Notes under the pieces: model-generated | The model's database searches: none | The model's input: the letters and a program-made list of their open reading frames with translations, nothing else | Told to the model about the DNA's origin: nothing | Source of the DNA: CPC320 sp002336405 | Lineage (GTDB): Bacteria > Pseudomonadota > Alphaproteobacteria > Rhodobacterales > Rhodobacteraceae | NCBI GenBank assembly: GCA_949372595.1 | Contig: CASIAN010000001.1 | Coordinates: 20,642-84,641 of the forward strand | Reading direction: 5' to 3' | Length of the DNA stretch: 64,000 nt | Shown here: positions 1 to 8,426 of the stretch, piece by piece | Layout: each line of letters starts with the position of its first letter | Numbering within the stretch: position 1 is the first letter of the stretch | Made by a program: the position numbers and the translations under genes

Positions 1-337
1 CAGAGGTGCCCCCCAAATCAGCAATGATATCAGCAAAGGTCTTGAACCATTCTACATAATAGCGCCGCACATCGCGGTCGGGATGGCCAAAATGGTTGAG
101 CCGCCCATAAGGCCCTGTCATTCCGCTGGTGACACGCACCCCTGTACGCAGCATCGCTGCCTGCATGGCCTTGGTCATACGGGCAATGACCGGAGCTGGC
201 CAACTGGGATTGATAAACTCATGGGTGAGTTGCAGATCGCGGATGCGAATATCGCGCGCCGCCGTGTCGATCAGATCGGCGGGATCGGCAAAGCGGTTGA
301 CCAAAGGGTTGGTGTTGAGTGAGAGCGTCAGTGTCAT
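1..337 (-). CDS. eryC: EryC-like tetrulose-4-phosphate isomerase/racemase, 3' part off the left edge
   Basis: The minus-strand frame is open from an ATG at 337 to the window edge, giving 112 residues of an N-terminus. The sequence has the look of the xylose-isomerase-like TIM-barrel superfamily. Its opening, with LNTNPLVNRF and then LTHEFINPSWPAPVI, resembles from memory EryC of Brucella and rhizobia. In that pathway (established for Brucella) EryC interconverts L- and D-tetrulose 4-phosphate after the EryB oxidation. It lies downstream of eryB in the same direction, separated by a decayed gene. The C-terminal two thirds and any eryH/eryI genes lie outside the window. A generic sugar-phosphate isomerase is the alternative. 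Confidence 0.72.
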   Translation of the reverse strand, partial: MTLTLSLNTNPLVNRFADPADLIDTAARDIRIRDLQLTHEFINPSWPAPVIARMTKAMQAAMLRTGVRVTSGMTGPYGRLNHFGHPDRDVRRYYVEWFKTFADIIADLGGTS

Positions 338-347
338 TGCGGCTCCA

Positions 348-575
348 TCAAAGTAAAACTTGGTATGATGAAATACGGCACGGCAGTCGCAGTGCAATAC
401 GCCATGAGTTGGCTATCAGACAAATCAGTACGCAAGCCCGTTTGCACCAAGCCCGTTTGCACCAAGGCTGTTGCAAACCCAGCGCGTTGCCCCCCGCGCC
501 CTTTATCAGCATCAGATCAGCACCAATGCGTACGGAGAATATTGCCAGTGCTTCCAGATCAACAGTTCTTGTCAT
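348..575 (-). pseudogene. Remnant of a class II aldolase/adducin-family gene
   Basis: An ATG at 575 overlaps the eryB stop codon (ATGA). The first 30 or so residues (FSVRIGADLMLIKGAGGNA) match the start of RhaD/adducin-type aldolases, which typically read 'SARIGxDPLLVQxxGGNxS'. After GGNA the resemblance stops and a duplicated 15-bp unit gives a repetitive WCKRAWCKRAC stretch. The frame ends at 348, far too short for the roughly 200-400 residues of the family. I read it as the 5' stub of a translationally coupled aldolase gene that has been deleted. The identification rests on a short segment only. Confidence 0.45.
433..462. repeat. Perfect tandem duplication, 2 x 15 bp
   Basis: The unit CAAGCCCGTTTGCAC occurs twice back to back (433-447 and 448-462), with CAAGGC following as the start of a third. 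It lies in the decayed stretch between eryB and eryC and is probably a slippage product. Confidence 0.9.
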
Positions 576-2071
576 GCGGGGGCCTGTAAAACGTCGTCAA
601 ACCACTTGGTAAACTCTGAGATTTGCGGAGCGGACATATGTAGGTTTTCCTTAGTGCGACGATACAAGACGTCTTCGGCGCTGCGGGCCCATTCATTTGC
701 ATAAAGATAGCGCACTTCAGCTTCAAACAATTTGGGGCTGAAACTTTGCCCCAAGTCTTTTATCGTTGAGGCGTCCCCGATGATCCAACGTATCCGCGTT
801 CCGTATAGACGGGCCCAATGAGATGACAAATCAAGTGGCAGCCAAGGGTATTCAGTCTGGATTTCGGCAAGAAAGTTCTCAAACTCAGCGTCTTTAATAT
901 CGCCCCCTGGCAAGGAGGCTTGCGCTGTCCAGTCACCTCCAATCTGTGGGAAGAAACGCTCCAGTTTTTGCACTGCATGCTCTGCGAGCTTACGAAAAGT
1001 CGTGATTTTACCGCCAAAGACATTTAATAAAGGGGCACCGCCGATGGTTTCAAGATCAAGGACGTAATCCCGCGTCACAGCCGAAGGGTTACCCGCGCCA
1101 TCATCATAGAGCGGCCGAACCCCTGAAAAGCTTTGCACAATATCGTCGGCGCACAGTTCTTGCTTGAAGTAGCGGTTCACAGCCGCCAGCAGATATTCGA
1201 TTTCGCCCTCATCCACAGCGACATCATCTGGTGTACCCTCATAGGCAACATCAGTTGTCCCAATCAGCGCCTTATCCCCTTCATAAGGGTTGATAAAAAT
1301 CACACGCTTGTCGTGGTTCTGCACCAGATAGGCCTGCGTTCCTTCCCAGAATTTTGGAGTGATTATATGAGACCCTTTGACCAGCCGCACCTTTCGCGCG
1401 GAGTTGGTACCTGTAACCCTACCCACAATATCATTCACCCATGGACCGGCTGCATTGACGATGGCACGGGCTTTAAAGCTGCGCGCACCGCCTGGCCCGT
1501 TCACAGAAACATTCCACATGTCGCCCTCGCGCCGCGCACTTGTGCAGGCGGTACGGGTCAACACCTCAGCGCCATTTTTGGCGGCATCGACAGCGTTTAG
1601 CACGACCAGACGACTGTCATCGACCCAACAGTCTGAATATTCAAAGCCCTTGGTATACATATCCTTGAGCGGTGCACCTTCAGGGCTGTGGCGCAGTTTT
1701 AGCGTGCGGGTGCCCGGCAGTTTCTTGCGCCCACCAAGGTTATCGTACAAAAACAGACCCAACCGTATCAACCAAGCAGGACGATCCAGCGGCGAGTGTG
1801 GCAAAACAAATCGCATTGGCCAGATGATGTGGCTGGCGGTGTTCAGCAGCACCTCGCGTTCAATCAACGCTTCGCGTACCAACCGGAATTCGTAATACTC
1901 CAGATAACGCAGGCCGCCATGCACCAGTTTTCCGGATCGCGAGGACGTCCCTTGGGCCAGATCGTCTTTCTCACAGAGCACCACACTCAGGCCCCGACCT
2001 GCAGCATCCCGCGCGATCCCAGTACCATTGATGCCGCCACCAATTACAAAAAGGTCGACCGCCTCAGTCAA
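572..2071 (-). CDS. eryB: EryB-like erythritol-4-phosphate dehydrogenase (GlpD family)
   Basis: A 499-residue FAD-dependent dehydrogenase of the GlpD/DAO family. The N-terminal dinucleotide fold is plain (FVIGGGINGTGIARDAAGRG), followed by the GlpD hallmarks GTSSRSGKLVHGGLRYLE and the SGVRPLYDD segment. Family members oxidise glycerol 3-phosphate. The EryB subgroup oxidises L-erythritol 4-phosphate to L-3-tetrulose 4-phosphate at the membrane, passing electrons to quinone. Position next to eryC- and eryA-like genes favours EryB over GlpD. The start is TTG, supported by a strong GGAAAGGG ribosome site, and its TTGA overlaps the aldolase stop, so translation is coupled. Confidence 0.78.
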   Translation of the reverse strand: MTEAVDLFVIGGGINGTGIARDAAGRGLSVVLCEKDDLAQGTSSRSGKLVHGGLRYLEYYEFRLVREALIEREVLLNTASHIIWPMRFVLPHSPLDRPAWLIRLGLFLYDNLGGRKKLPGTRTLKLRHSPEGAPLKDMYTKGFEYSDCWVDDSRLVVLNAVDAAKNGAEVLTRTACTSARREGDMWNVSVNGPGGARSFKARAIVNAAGPWVNDIVGRVTGTNSARKVRLVKGSHIITPKFWEGTQAYLVQNHDKRVIFINPYEGDKALIGTTDVAYEGTPDDVAVDEGEIEYLLAAVNRYFKQELCADDIVQSFSGVRPLYDDGAGNPSAVTRDYVLDLETIGGAPLLNVFGGKITTFRKLAEHAVQKLERFFPQIGGDWTAQASLPGGDIKDAEFENFLAEIQTEYPWLPLDLSSHWARLYGTRIRWIIGDASTIKDLGQSFSPKLFEAEVRYLYANEWARSAEDVLYRRTKENLHMSAPQISEFTKWFDDVLQAPA

Positions 2072-2721
2072 TTTTCCCTTTCCTTTGATTGCACACCATA
2101 GCTTTCAAAACCTTTAGCAGTTTCCACGATTTCAGCGTCACTCAATACCACGCCGCCACCGATGTTCAGGGCGTGATAATATTGGTGCGCCAACGCCTCC
2201 AGTTCTCCAGCCAGCCATATGGCGCGCGTCAGATCGCCCTCCCCGACGACCATGCCCTGCTTGGCCATCAGACGGGCTTTGCGCCTGTCCATTGCTGCCA
2301 GCACCTTCTCTGACAGCGCGACGGTTCCACAACGGGCATACTCACAAACTCGGACATCCGAGCCACTAAACGGCACTATTATATGGTGGAACGCCGGGAT
2401 TGGCTTGTGCGCCACTGAAAGAATTGTCGAATAAGGTGCATGGGTGTGGACAACCGCATTGATGTCCGGAGGCGCGCGCAGAATATTGCTATGAAACTGC
2501 CACTCTGAGGACGGTTTGTTCGGCTCCGTGCAATCACCATCCTTCGACGCAAGTGCCATGCTTGCAATCAGCTCAGGTTGGATGACATCACAGCCAACTG
2601 CTGAAGGTGTGATCATCATCTTGTCACCATCACGCACCGATACGTTGCCGGATGCCCCACGATCCATGCCGTCAGCTGCAAGTTTCTTACAAGCTGCGAT
2701 AATGTCTGAGTGACGGTCCAT
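2068..2721 (-). CDS. Class II (fuculose-phosphate-type) aldolase, third zinc ligand position is Gln
   Basis: A 217-residue protein of the FucA/AraD class II aldolase/epimerase family. The GNVSVRDGDKMMITPS phosphate-binding region, the acid residue in SSEWQFH and the zinc pair in VVHTHAPYST are all present. The third zinc histidine, normally in a 'HHG' motif about 60 residues later, is replaced by glutamine (LMAKQGMVVGEG; codon CAG). Such enzymes cleave a ketose phosphate to dihydroxyacetone phosphate plus an aldehyde. I take the ATG at 2721, four bases after the preceding stop, not the upstream in-frame extension, because conserved sequence begins there. Its substrate in a tetritol operon is unknown. 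Confidence 0.75.
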   Translation of the reverse strand: MDRHSDIIAACKKLAADGMDRGASGNVSVRDGDKMMITPSAVGCDVIQPELIASMALASKDGDCTEPNKPSSEWQFHSNILRAPPDINAVVHTHAPYSTILSVAHKPIPAFHHIIVPFSGSDVRVCEYARCGTVALSEKVLAAMDRRKARLMAKQGMVVGEGDLTRAIWLAGELEALAHQYYHALNIGGGVVLSDAEIVETAKGFESYGVQSKEREN

Positions 2722-2725
2722 GAGA

Positions 2726-3766
2726 TCAACACGGATTGCGCGGCGGTTCGCCAGCGATATAGCGGCGCACCTCTTCGGCGGCCTGTTCGGCTGCAAAAGT
2801 GACCGTGCGCACCGAAGCTCCAGCGATGTGCGGGGTCACAGTTATATTGGGAAGTTGCAATAGGGGCCAATCGGTGGGCACAGGCTCGATCCCAAAGGTT
2901 TCCATCATGGCACTGCCAATCTCATTGTTGACCAAGGCCTGATAGAGATCGTCGTAATCGCACATTGGGCCGCGAGCGGTGTTCACAAACAACGCATCCT
3001 TCTTCATCTTGCGAAACGCCTCAGCATTCATCATTTTCTTGGTCTCAGATGTCACGCGGGCATGAAGGGTCACAACATCTGAGTCTGTCAAAATTCTTTC
3101 AAAAGAGACATGTTCAACACCAGCCTGCGTATCCTCAGGGGCAAGCTGAACGTAGGGGTCACAGACTAGAACCTTCGTGCCAAAGGCCAAAAGCAGCTTT
3201 ACAACTTTGGTTCCAATATTTCCATAGCCGATGACTCCCACAGTCATTTCGTTCAATTCACGTCCAGTCACATCCGCACGATAAAGATCGCCGCGCCAAT
3301 TACCTTTGCGCAAATCCTCATGGCCTTCGCGGATTTTGCGTGTTTCGGCCAGAATGGCACCTAAGGTAAATTCTGCGACGGCGCTGGAGTTACGCCCCGG
3401 AGTGTTCACAACCGTCACACCGTGGTCTTTTGCAGCTGCCATATCGATATTCACGGGGCCACCGCGCGATACGGCCACCAGTTTCAGGTTAGGCAACTTT
3501 TCAAACATACCACGCGATAGCGGCGCTAAATGGGTCACAAAGATTTCGGCGTCCCCAACAAAGTTCACGACATCGTCCACCGTGCCAAAATATTCCTTAA
3601 GCCCGTCCATCCCATCGACGGCATAACCGTGCTCCATCGGTTCATCGGGCCAATTGTCTTTTCGGACGTGCAAAGCAACCTTGTCTCCGCACGCAGCCTC
3701 TAATTCACGGGCAAAGATCTCGGGCAGCATGAAAAGGTCACCAATAATAGCTACGGACTTAGGCAT
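2726..3766 (-). CDS. D-2-hydroxyacid dehydrogenase (phosphoglycerate-dehydrogenase-like)
   Basis: A 346-residue NAD(P)-dependent 2-hydroxyacid dehydrogenase. The Rossmann motif is VGVIGYGNIGTKV near residue 160. The catalytic set is present: Arg in VNTARGPMCD, Glu in FGIEPVP and His in TPHIAG. The family oxidises D-2-hydroxy acids or reduces 2-keto acids. The start at 3766 has an ideal AAGGAGA site and overlaps the kinase stop by 8 bases. An earlier in-frame start lies inside the kinase gene and is not supported. It sits between the kinase and the aldolase, so it presumably handles a side product or a related sugar acid. The precise substrate cannot be read from sequence. Confidence 0.75.
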   Translation of the reverse strand: MPKSVAIIGDLFMLPEIFARELEAACGDKVALHVRKDNWPDEPMEHGYAVDGMDGLKEYFGTVDDVVNFVGDAEIFVTHLAPLSRGMFEKLPNLKLVAVSRGGPVNIDMAAAKDHGVTVVNTPGRNSSAVAEFTLGAILAETRKIREGHEDLRKGNWRGDLYRADVTGRELNEMTVGVIGYGNIGTKVVKLLLAFGTKVLVCDPYVQLAPEDTQAGVEHVSFERILTDSDVVTLHARVTSETKKMMNAEAFRKMKKDALFVNTARGPMCDYDDLYQALVNNEIGSAMMETFGIEPVPTDWPLLQLPNITVTPHIAGASVRTVTFAAEQAAEEVRRYIAGEPPRNPC

Positions 3767-5327
3767 TTTTAGTCTCCTTAACAGCTGCAAGCGCTGCCCA
3801 AACTGGGACAACTGATTTGCGAAGCGACTGATATGCAGGAAAATTCATTTGATACAGCGTAGCAAGCTCTGAATCCGGCACTTCAATGGCCCCCAAAAGT
3901 GGGCGCACCCACGCATCAACACAGGCATCCATATCCGAGTAAACTCCAATAGCTTGTGCCGCAATCATCGCAGCGCCGGCAGCACCTGCCTCTTCACGAT
4001 TAACCGTGCGCACCGATGCCCCAAGTGCCGCAGACAAAATTGTGCGTAAACCTGCCGAACGCGCCGCCCCCCCTGTCAGTCGGATTTCGGCAGGCACAGG
4101 CCCCATGGCGTCATAGCAATCACGCGCTGCATAGCCGATGCCTTCAATGACAGCGCGTAACAGATCAGGAAAGCGGTGCTGCGAGGATAAGCCAGTGAAG
4201 CCAGCACGCGCATTGGTCTCCACAAACGGACCGCGCTCCCCCGCTTCTGAAATATAGGGGTGATAAAGTACCGATGCAGGACTGGTTTGGGTCAACCAGT
4301 CTTCAATCTGCGCCACCATATCAGCGTGGGTCACTGACCCACCAAATTGTGTCACAAGGTCGGCACCCATCCCCAGAAGCCAGTCAATATTCAAGGTAGA
4401 CGCCATATTGGTCTGAACCTGCGCCACCATGCCTGGCACTGGCAAAACCATTGTATAGCCCGAGGGCTCATCGTTCAGCGTCACCTCCGCTGCCGCTACA
4501 GCACGCATATGCATGCCCGTAGAGCCAATAATTGTACATCCCGTTTCTTCACCGCGGGTATAGATGCCCGCCCCCATCCCGGTACAGATCACGTCCACAT
4601 AGGCCAGCGCGACGGGCGTCCCAGCCAGCAAGCCTGTCTGCACGGCTGCGTCAGCCGTCAAAGCGTGCGTATGTTGGGTGCCGTCAACGATCTCAGGCAA
4701 CAGCCCACGTCGTCCACTCAGGCCAAGCTGCGCGATCACCGCATCGCTATATTTGCGACTGGTATAACTACCGAAGGTGAAATTAGCTTCTGACGGATCG
4801 GTCGCGCGTACCCCAGTGAGGTTAAGATACAACCAGTCCTTGCAATGCAAAGCCACTTCGGAGCGGTCTAGAAGATCGTGCGCTGTGGCGTCCATATGCG
4901 CCAACTGAACCCCCATCTGGCAGGCGTTGAGCCCTGTCCCTGTGCTTTCAAACCGGGCACGCGTATCATTGTCGCGCAGCCGTTTGGCGGTTACTGCACT
5001 ACGCGCGTCAAGCCAAAGCCAACCATCTGTCACAGGCCGATTGCCTGCCCCAACCAGCCATGTGCCATCCCCCTGCCCTGTGACCGATATCGCGGCGGTG
5101 CGCTTGGCCAGACGCGGCACCTTATTGGTCAGGCTCCGAAGGGTTTTGGCGCAGTCTGCCCATATATCGTCTTGAGATTGATAGGCTGCGCCATTGGCCC
5201 CCGTCACATAGCGGTTCGGAGTCGAAGCGACGGCAATCTGGAGCCCGTCCAGCGTAAAGGCAACTGACTTTACGACAGAAGTCCCAGCATCAATACCAAT
5301 CAGAATGTCTTGCCCCGATGCCGTCAT
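3759..5327 (-). CDS. eryA: Erythritol kinase-like FGGY kinase
   Basis: A 522-residue FGGY-family carbohydrate kinase. The N-terminal ATPase fold begins with IGIDAGTSVVKS, followed by AISVTGQGDGTWLV with the substrate-side residues and WLWLDARS. The C-terminal half has the adenosine-binding LTGGAARS. The TGQGDGTW segment and the overall sequence resemble EryA of Brucella and rhizobia, which phosphorylates erythritol to L-erythritol 4-phosphate. The next genes include EryB- and EryC-like enzymes, which fits. ATGA at 5324-5327 overlaps the stop of the upstream ATPase gene, so the two are translationally coupled. Another polyol or xylulose-type substrate remains possible. Confidence 0.75.
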   Translation of the reverse strand: MTASGQDILIGIDAGTSVVKSVAFTLDGLQIAVASTPNRYVTGANGAAYQSQDDIWADCAKTLRSLTNKVPRLAKRTAAISVTGQGDGTWLVGAGNRPVTDGWLWLDARSAVTAKRLRDNDTRARFESTGTGLNACQMGVQLAHMDATAHDLLDRSEVALHCKDWLYLNLTGVRATDPSEANFTFGSYTSRKYSDAVIAQLGLSGRRGLLPEIVDGTQHTHALTADAAVQTGLLAGTPVALAYVDVICTGMGAGIYTRGEETGCTIIGSTGMHMRAVAAAEVTLNDEPSGYTMVLPVPGMVAQVQTNMASTLNIDWLLGMGADLVTQFGGSVTHADMVAQIEDWLTQTSPASVLYHPYISEAGERGPFVETNARAGFTGLSSQHRFPDLLRAVIEGIGYAARDCYDAMGPVPAEIRLTGGAARSAGLRTILSAALGASVRTVNREEAGAAGAAMIAAQAIGVYSDMDACVDAWVRPLLGAIEVPDSELATLYQMNFPAYQSLRKSVVPVWAALAAVKETKNA

Positions 5328-6445
5328 GCAAGCTGACCCCCATGGCTGATAGCAGCGCCTGTATCTGTGTCAAAGAAATGCAGATCGTCCGGCATCAGAC
5401 GCACTTTGATAGTGTCGCCTACTGCGAGATCCGCTCGGTCATGTTCAACCAACACCAGAGTACCACCCGCAAAGCTGGCAGCTATATGAGACTGATCCCC
5501 AAGCCATTGGTTTGCTATGACCTGAGCAGCTGCGCCATCAGAACTGCGATGCACCGCATAGGGACGCACACCCAGCATCATGTCAGCGCGCGCCAAAAGC
5601 GCCGAACGCACGTCTGGGGCAAAAGCGTCTGCAGCATATTCAAGATAAAGCCCGTCGTACAAATCAAGCCGCAACTGCCCACCAGCCTGTTTGGCTTTCA
5701 CCGGAAAGACGTTCATGGGCGGTTCTCCTACGAATGTGCCTGTGAACAGATTGGCCGGTGCGTCTTTGATCTCTTGTGGGGCTGCATATTGCTGCAAAAT
5801 GCCGTCCTCCATGACCGCGATACGGTCGGCAAGGGCGTTGGCTTCAGTCTGGTCATGCGTCACAAGGATCGCTGTCAGTTCACGCTCTTTAATGTAGTGT
5901 TTGATGCGGCCGCGCAGTAATGTCCGCAACTGTGGCTCAAGCTGTCCCATCGGCTCATCCAGCAAATGCAAATCAGCATCGCGGATCAACGCGCGCGCAA
6001 GTGACGCACGCTGTTGCTGCCCGCCCGAGACCGACATCGGGTAGCGGTCAAGGATATCCGTGATCTCCAACATATCCGAAACGTGCTTGACCCGTGATGC
6101 CACTTCCGTGTCCAGCAACTTTGCCGCCTTCAGAGCAAAGGCAATATTTTCGCGCAAGGTCACAGTAGGATAAAGCGAATAGCCCTCAAATGCCATGGCG
6201 ACATTTCGGCGGGCGGGGGGCAATGTCTGCACTTCACGACCAGCCAATGTGATCTTGCCTCGGCTGACCTCTTCAAATCCTGCGACCATGCGTAGCGTCG
6301 AGGTTTTGCCGCAGCCCGATGAGCCCAACAGTGCGATGATTTCGCCTTTGTTGACCTCCATGCTGATATTTTGCACCGCATGAACTCCTGTGTCGATAGG
6401 GCCATAAAATTTGTCTACGGAGTCAAGTTGCAGATGAGCTTTCAT
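5324..6445 (-). CDS. ABC importer ATPase, GlpT-like, with Glu in the Q-loop
   Basis: A 373-residue MalK/UgpC-type ATPase with a C-terminal TOBE/regulatory region. It has Walker A (LLGSSGCGKTST), signature (SVSGGQQQR), Walker B with catalytic Glu (LHLLDEPMG) and switch His (LVTHDQTE). The Q-loop position reads VAMAFEGYS, so Glu replaces the usual Gln, and the D-loop is QLEPQL rather than NLDAKL. It pairs with the neighbouring ATPase at 6445-7554, as in the GlpS/GlpT glycerol transporter of rhizobia. It would energise uptake of the operon's polyol through the two permeases. Stop and start of the pair overlap by one base (TAATG). Confidence 0.85.
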   Translation of the reverse strand: MKAHLQLDSVDKFYGPIDTGVHAVQNISMEVNKGEIIALLGSSGCGKTSTLRMVAGFEEVSRGKITLAGREVQTLPPARRNVAMAFEGYSLYPTVTLRENIAFALKAAKLLDTEVASRVKHVSDMLEITDILDRYPMSVSGGQQQRASLARALIRDADLHLLDEPMGQLEPQLRTLLRGRIKHYIKERELTAILVTHDQTEANALADRIAVMEDGILQQYAAPQEIKDAPANLFTGTFVGEPPMNVFPVKAKQAGGQLRLDLYDGLYLEYAADAFAPDVRSALLARADMMLGVRPYAVHRSSDGAAAQVIANQWLGDQSHIAASFAGGTLVLVEHDRADLAVGDTIKVRLMPDDLHFFDTDTGAAISHGGQLA

Positions 6446-7554
6446 TACACGCGCCCCTGTGATTGAGCTGCCGTGTCACTGACAATCCGGTTGCCGGTTG
6501 CCCGGTCAAAAAGGTGAATATTCGCAGCGTCAATGGTAACAAATTCTGCGCCGTGATCTGGCCCCGGAGTACCTGCGGGTCGCGAGACCATAATTTCTCG
6601 GCCGTTCTGTGTCAGCGCCAGTGTCACGGTCTTTTCGTTAAGCGGCGTTTCAGTCTCGACGTTGACCGGAATGGCATTTGCCGTGCCTCGCTCTACAAAT
6701 TGGATCGCCTCGGGACGAATGCCGATCGTGCAGTCCCGACCGATCGCCACCCGGTAACCATTATCAATCGCAACGGAAACCCCTGACAATGAAATATGTA
6801 CGCCGCCGTCGACATCCGCAGGCCGCACATCAAGCAGGTTGATCACCGGATCGCCAAACAGGCGGGCAATCCCGATATTGGCTGGTGCAAGGTAGATGTC
6901 TGTGGGCGAACCGATTTGTTCAATGCCGCGGGCGTTCATCACCGCAATCCGGTCACCCAGCGCCATCGCCTCTTTGTAGTCTTGGGTCACATAAACCACC
7001 GTCGCCATCTGATCCTTGAGCAGACGTGGTAATTCAAGACGCATTTCAAAGCGCAGTTTTGCGTCCACGTTGCGCAGTGGATCATCAAGAAGCAAAATAT
7101 CTGGCTCGCCGGCCAAGGCACGGCCCAATGCCGTGCGCTGCTTTTGTCCGTTCGACAGTTCCTTGGGTTTGTGACCCAGTACATGGTCAATCTTGAGCAT
7201 ACGGGCAATCTTGCCAACTGTTTCAGCGATAGCAGTCTTGCTCATTTTACGCGCCGTAAGAGGGGCAGCAATATTGTCTTTTGCTTCCATGTGTGGGAAC
7301 AGAGCAAAGTTCTGAAATGCCATTCCGATGCCCCGATCTTCGGGTTCTACTCCGTTCATATCCCGATCCTGCAAAATAATTGTGCCCGCATCTGGTTCAA
7401 TCACCCCGGCAATCAGACGTAGCAACACCGTTTTTCCAGCCCCAGACGGGCCAAACAATACCAGCGTTTCACCTCTGTCGACCGACAAGCTGACGCCATC
7501 CAATACAACGTCATCCTTAAAGGCTTTGACAATATCTTTAAGAATTAAACTCAC
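6445..7554 (-). CDS. ABC importer ATPase, GlpS-like, degenerate catalytic site
   Basis: A 369-residue MalK-like ATPase. Walker A is intact (LFGPSGAGKTVL) and the Q-loop Gln is present (MAFQNFALFP). However, the signature reads LSNGQKQR, the catalytic Glu after Walker B is Asp (ILLLDDPLRNVDAK), and the switch His is Gln (VYVTQDYKEA). These substitutions resemble the non-hydrolysing half of asymmetric ABC proteins. A TOBE-like C-terminus follows. It is encoded directly before the second ATPase and after the permeases. I infer a heterodimeric motor in which this subunit mainly binds ATP. Confidence 0.85.
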   Translation of the reverse strand: MSLILKDIVKAFKDDVVLDGVSLSVDRGETLVLFGPSGAGKTVLLRLIAGVIEPDAGTIILQDRDMNGVEPEDRGIGMAFQNFALFPHMEAKDNIAAPLTARKMSKTAIAETVGKIARMLKIDHVLGHKPKELSNGQKQRTALGRALAGEPDILLLDDPLRNVDAKLRFEMRLELPRLLKDQMATVVYVTQDYKEAMALGDRIAVMNARGIEQIGSPTDIYLAPANIGIARLFGDPVINLLDVRPADVDGGVHISLSGVSVAIDNGYRVAIGRDCTIGIRPEAIQFVERGTANAIPVNVETETPLNEKTVTLALTQNGREIMVSRPAGTPGPDHGAEFVTIDAANIHLFDRATGNRIVSDTAAQSQGRV

Positions 7555-7557
7555 GGT

Positions 7558-8418
7558 CTATCCTTTCACCGCGCCAAGGCTGAGGCCTTCGACGAGATAG
7601 CGTTGTGCATAAAGAGCAAGAGCAAAGGTTGGAGCAATCGACAGGATGATACCCGCCGCGATCTGTCCATATTGCACACCTGAAGCGGTGATAAAGGCCA
7701 AGGCACCTACAGTGACAGGTTGCTTATCCGCTGAGGCAAGCACCAGCGCGAAGATAAAGTTATTCCACGCGAATATGAAGGCCAGCAAGGCAGCCGCTGC
7801 AATGCCAGGCCCCGCGAGTGGCAAGGCGATCTTGCGGAAAGTCGTCCACCAACGGTGCCCCGCAATGCGGTAGGCATATTCGATATCCGCCGGGATATCT
7901 TCAAAATAGCCGCGCACGATCCACAAGATCAGTGGCAGCACGATCAGTTGATAGACCCAGATCAGACCACCATAGGTGTTGGCCAACCCAATCTGCTGGA
8001 AATAGATCGTCAGCGGCAAAAGTACCAAAAGTGGAGGCGCAAAGCGGAAAGATAACAGCGTAAATGCGATATCCTCAGAACCGCGAAACTTGAGCCTTGC
8101 AAAAGCATAGGCCGCAGGCACACCAAGGATCAGGCCGACTGCCACAGCGCTTGTGGACAGGAACAGTGAGTTAAATAGGTTCCCCATGAATTTGATCTCA
8201 AGTGAACTGGTGTCCGTCACCAACTGGCCAGTGATCAACCCGCGATAGTTCTGCATGGTCGGTTCAAAAAACATTGACGGAGGCACTTGCAGGATTGTCG
8301 AATTGGTCTGGAACGACATCAGGATAATCCAGAAAATTGGGAACATGAAAAATAGGATCACGAGCGTGATCGCGATCCCACGCAGAACCCGCTCGAGAGT
8401 TGACGTCGTGTTCATCAT
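7558..8418 (-). CDS. CUT1 ABC permease, MalG-like subunit
   Basis: A 286-residue membrane protein with about six predicted hydrophobic spans. The cytoplasmic EAA-type loop (IEYAYRIAGHRWWTTFRKIALPL) contacts the ATPase. The short C-terminus ending LSLGAVKG is typical of MalG-type subunits. It forms the inner-membrane channel with the permease encoded just upstream. Only three bases separate it from the following ATPase gene. The start ATG at 8418 follows a GGAG-type site. Confidence 0.88.
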   Translation of the reverse strand: MMNTTSTLERVLRGIAITLVILFFMFPIFWIILMSFQTNSTILQVPPSMFFEPTMQNYRGLITGQLVTDTSSLEIKFMGNLFNSLFLSTSAVAVGLILGVPAAYAFARLKFRGSEDIAFTLLSFRFAPPLLVLLPLTIYFQQIGLANTYGGLIWVYQLIVLPLILWIVRGYFEDIPADIEYAYRIAGHRWWTTFRKIALPLAGPGIAAAALLAFIFAWNNFIFALVLASADKQPVTVGALAFITASGVQYGQIAAGIILSIAPTFALALYAQRYLVEGLSLGAVKG

Positions 8419-8426
8419 CCCACTCC

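Noticed and set aside
1133..1895. Long plus-strand frames opposite eryB
   Set aside because: They are antisense shadows of a clear gene, with no ribosome sites or conserved motifs.
572..2071. Aerobic glycerol-3-phosphate dehydrogenase GlpD for glycerol use
   Set aside because: The family is the same, but neighbours (EryA-, EryC- and EryD-like genes) fit erythritol better than glycerol; there is no glpK or glpF.
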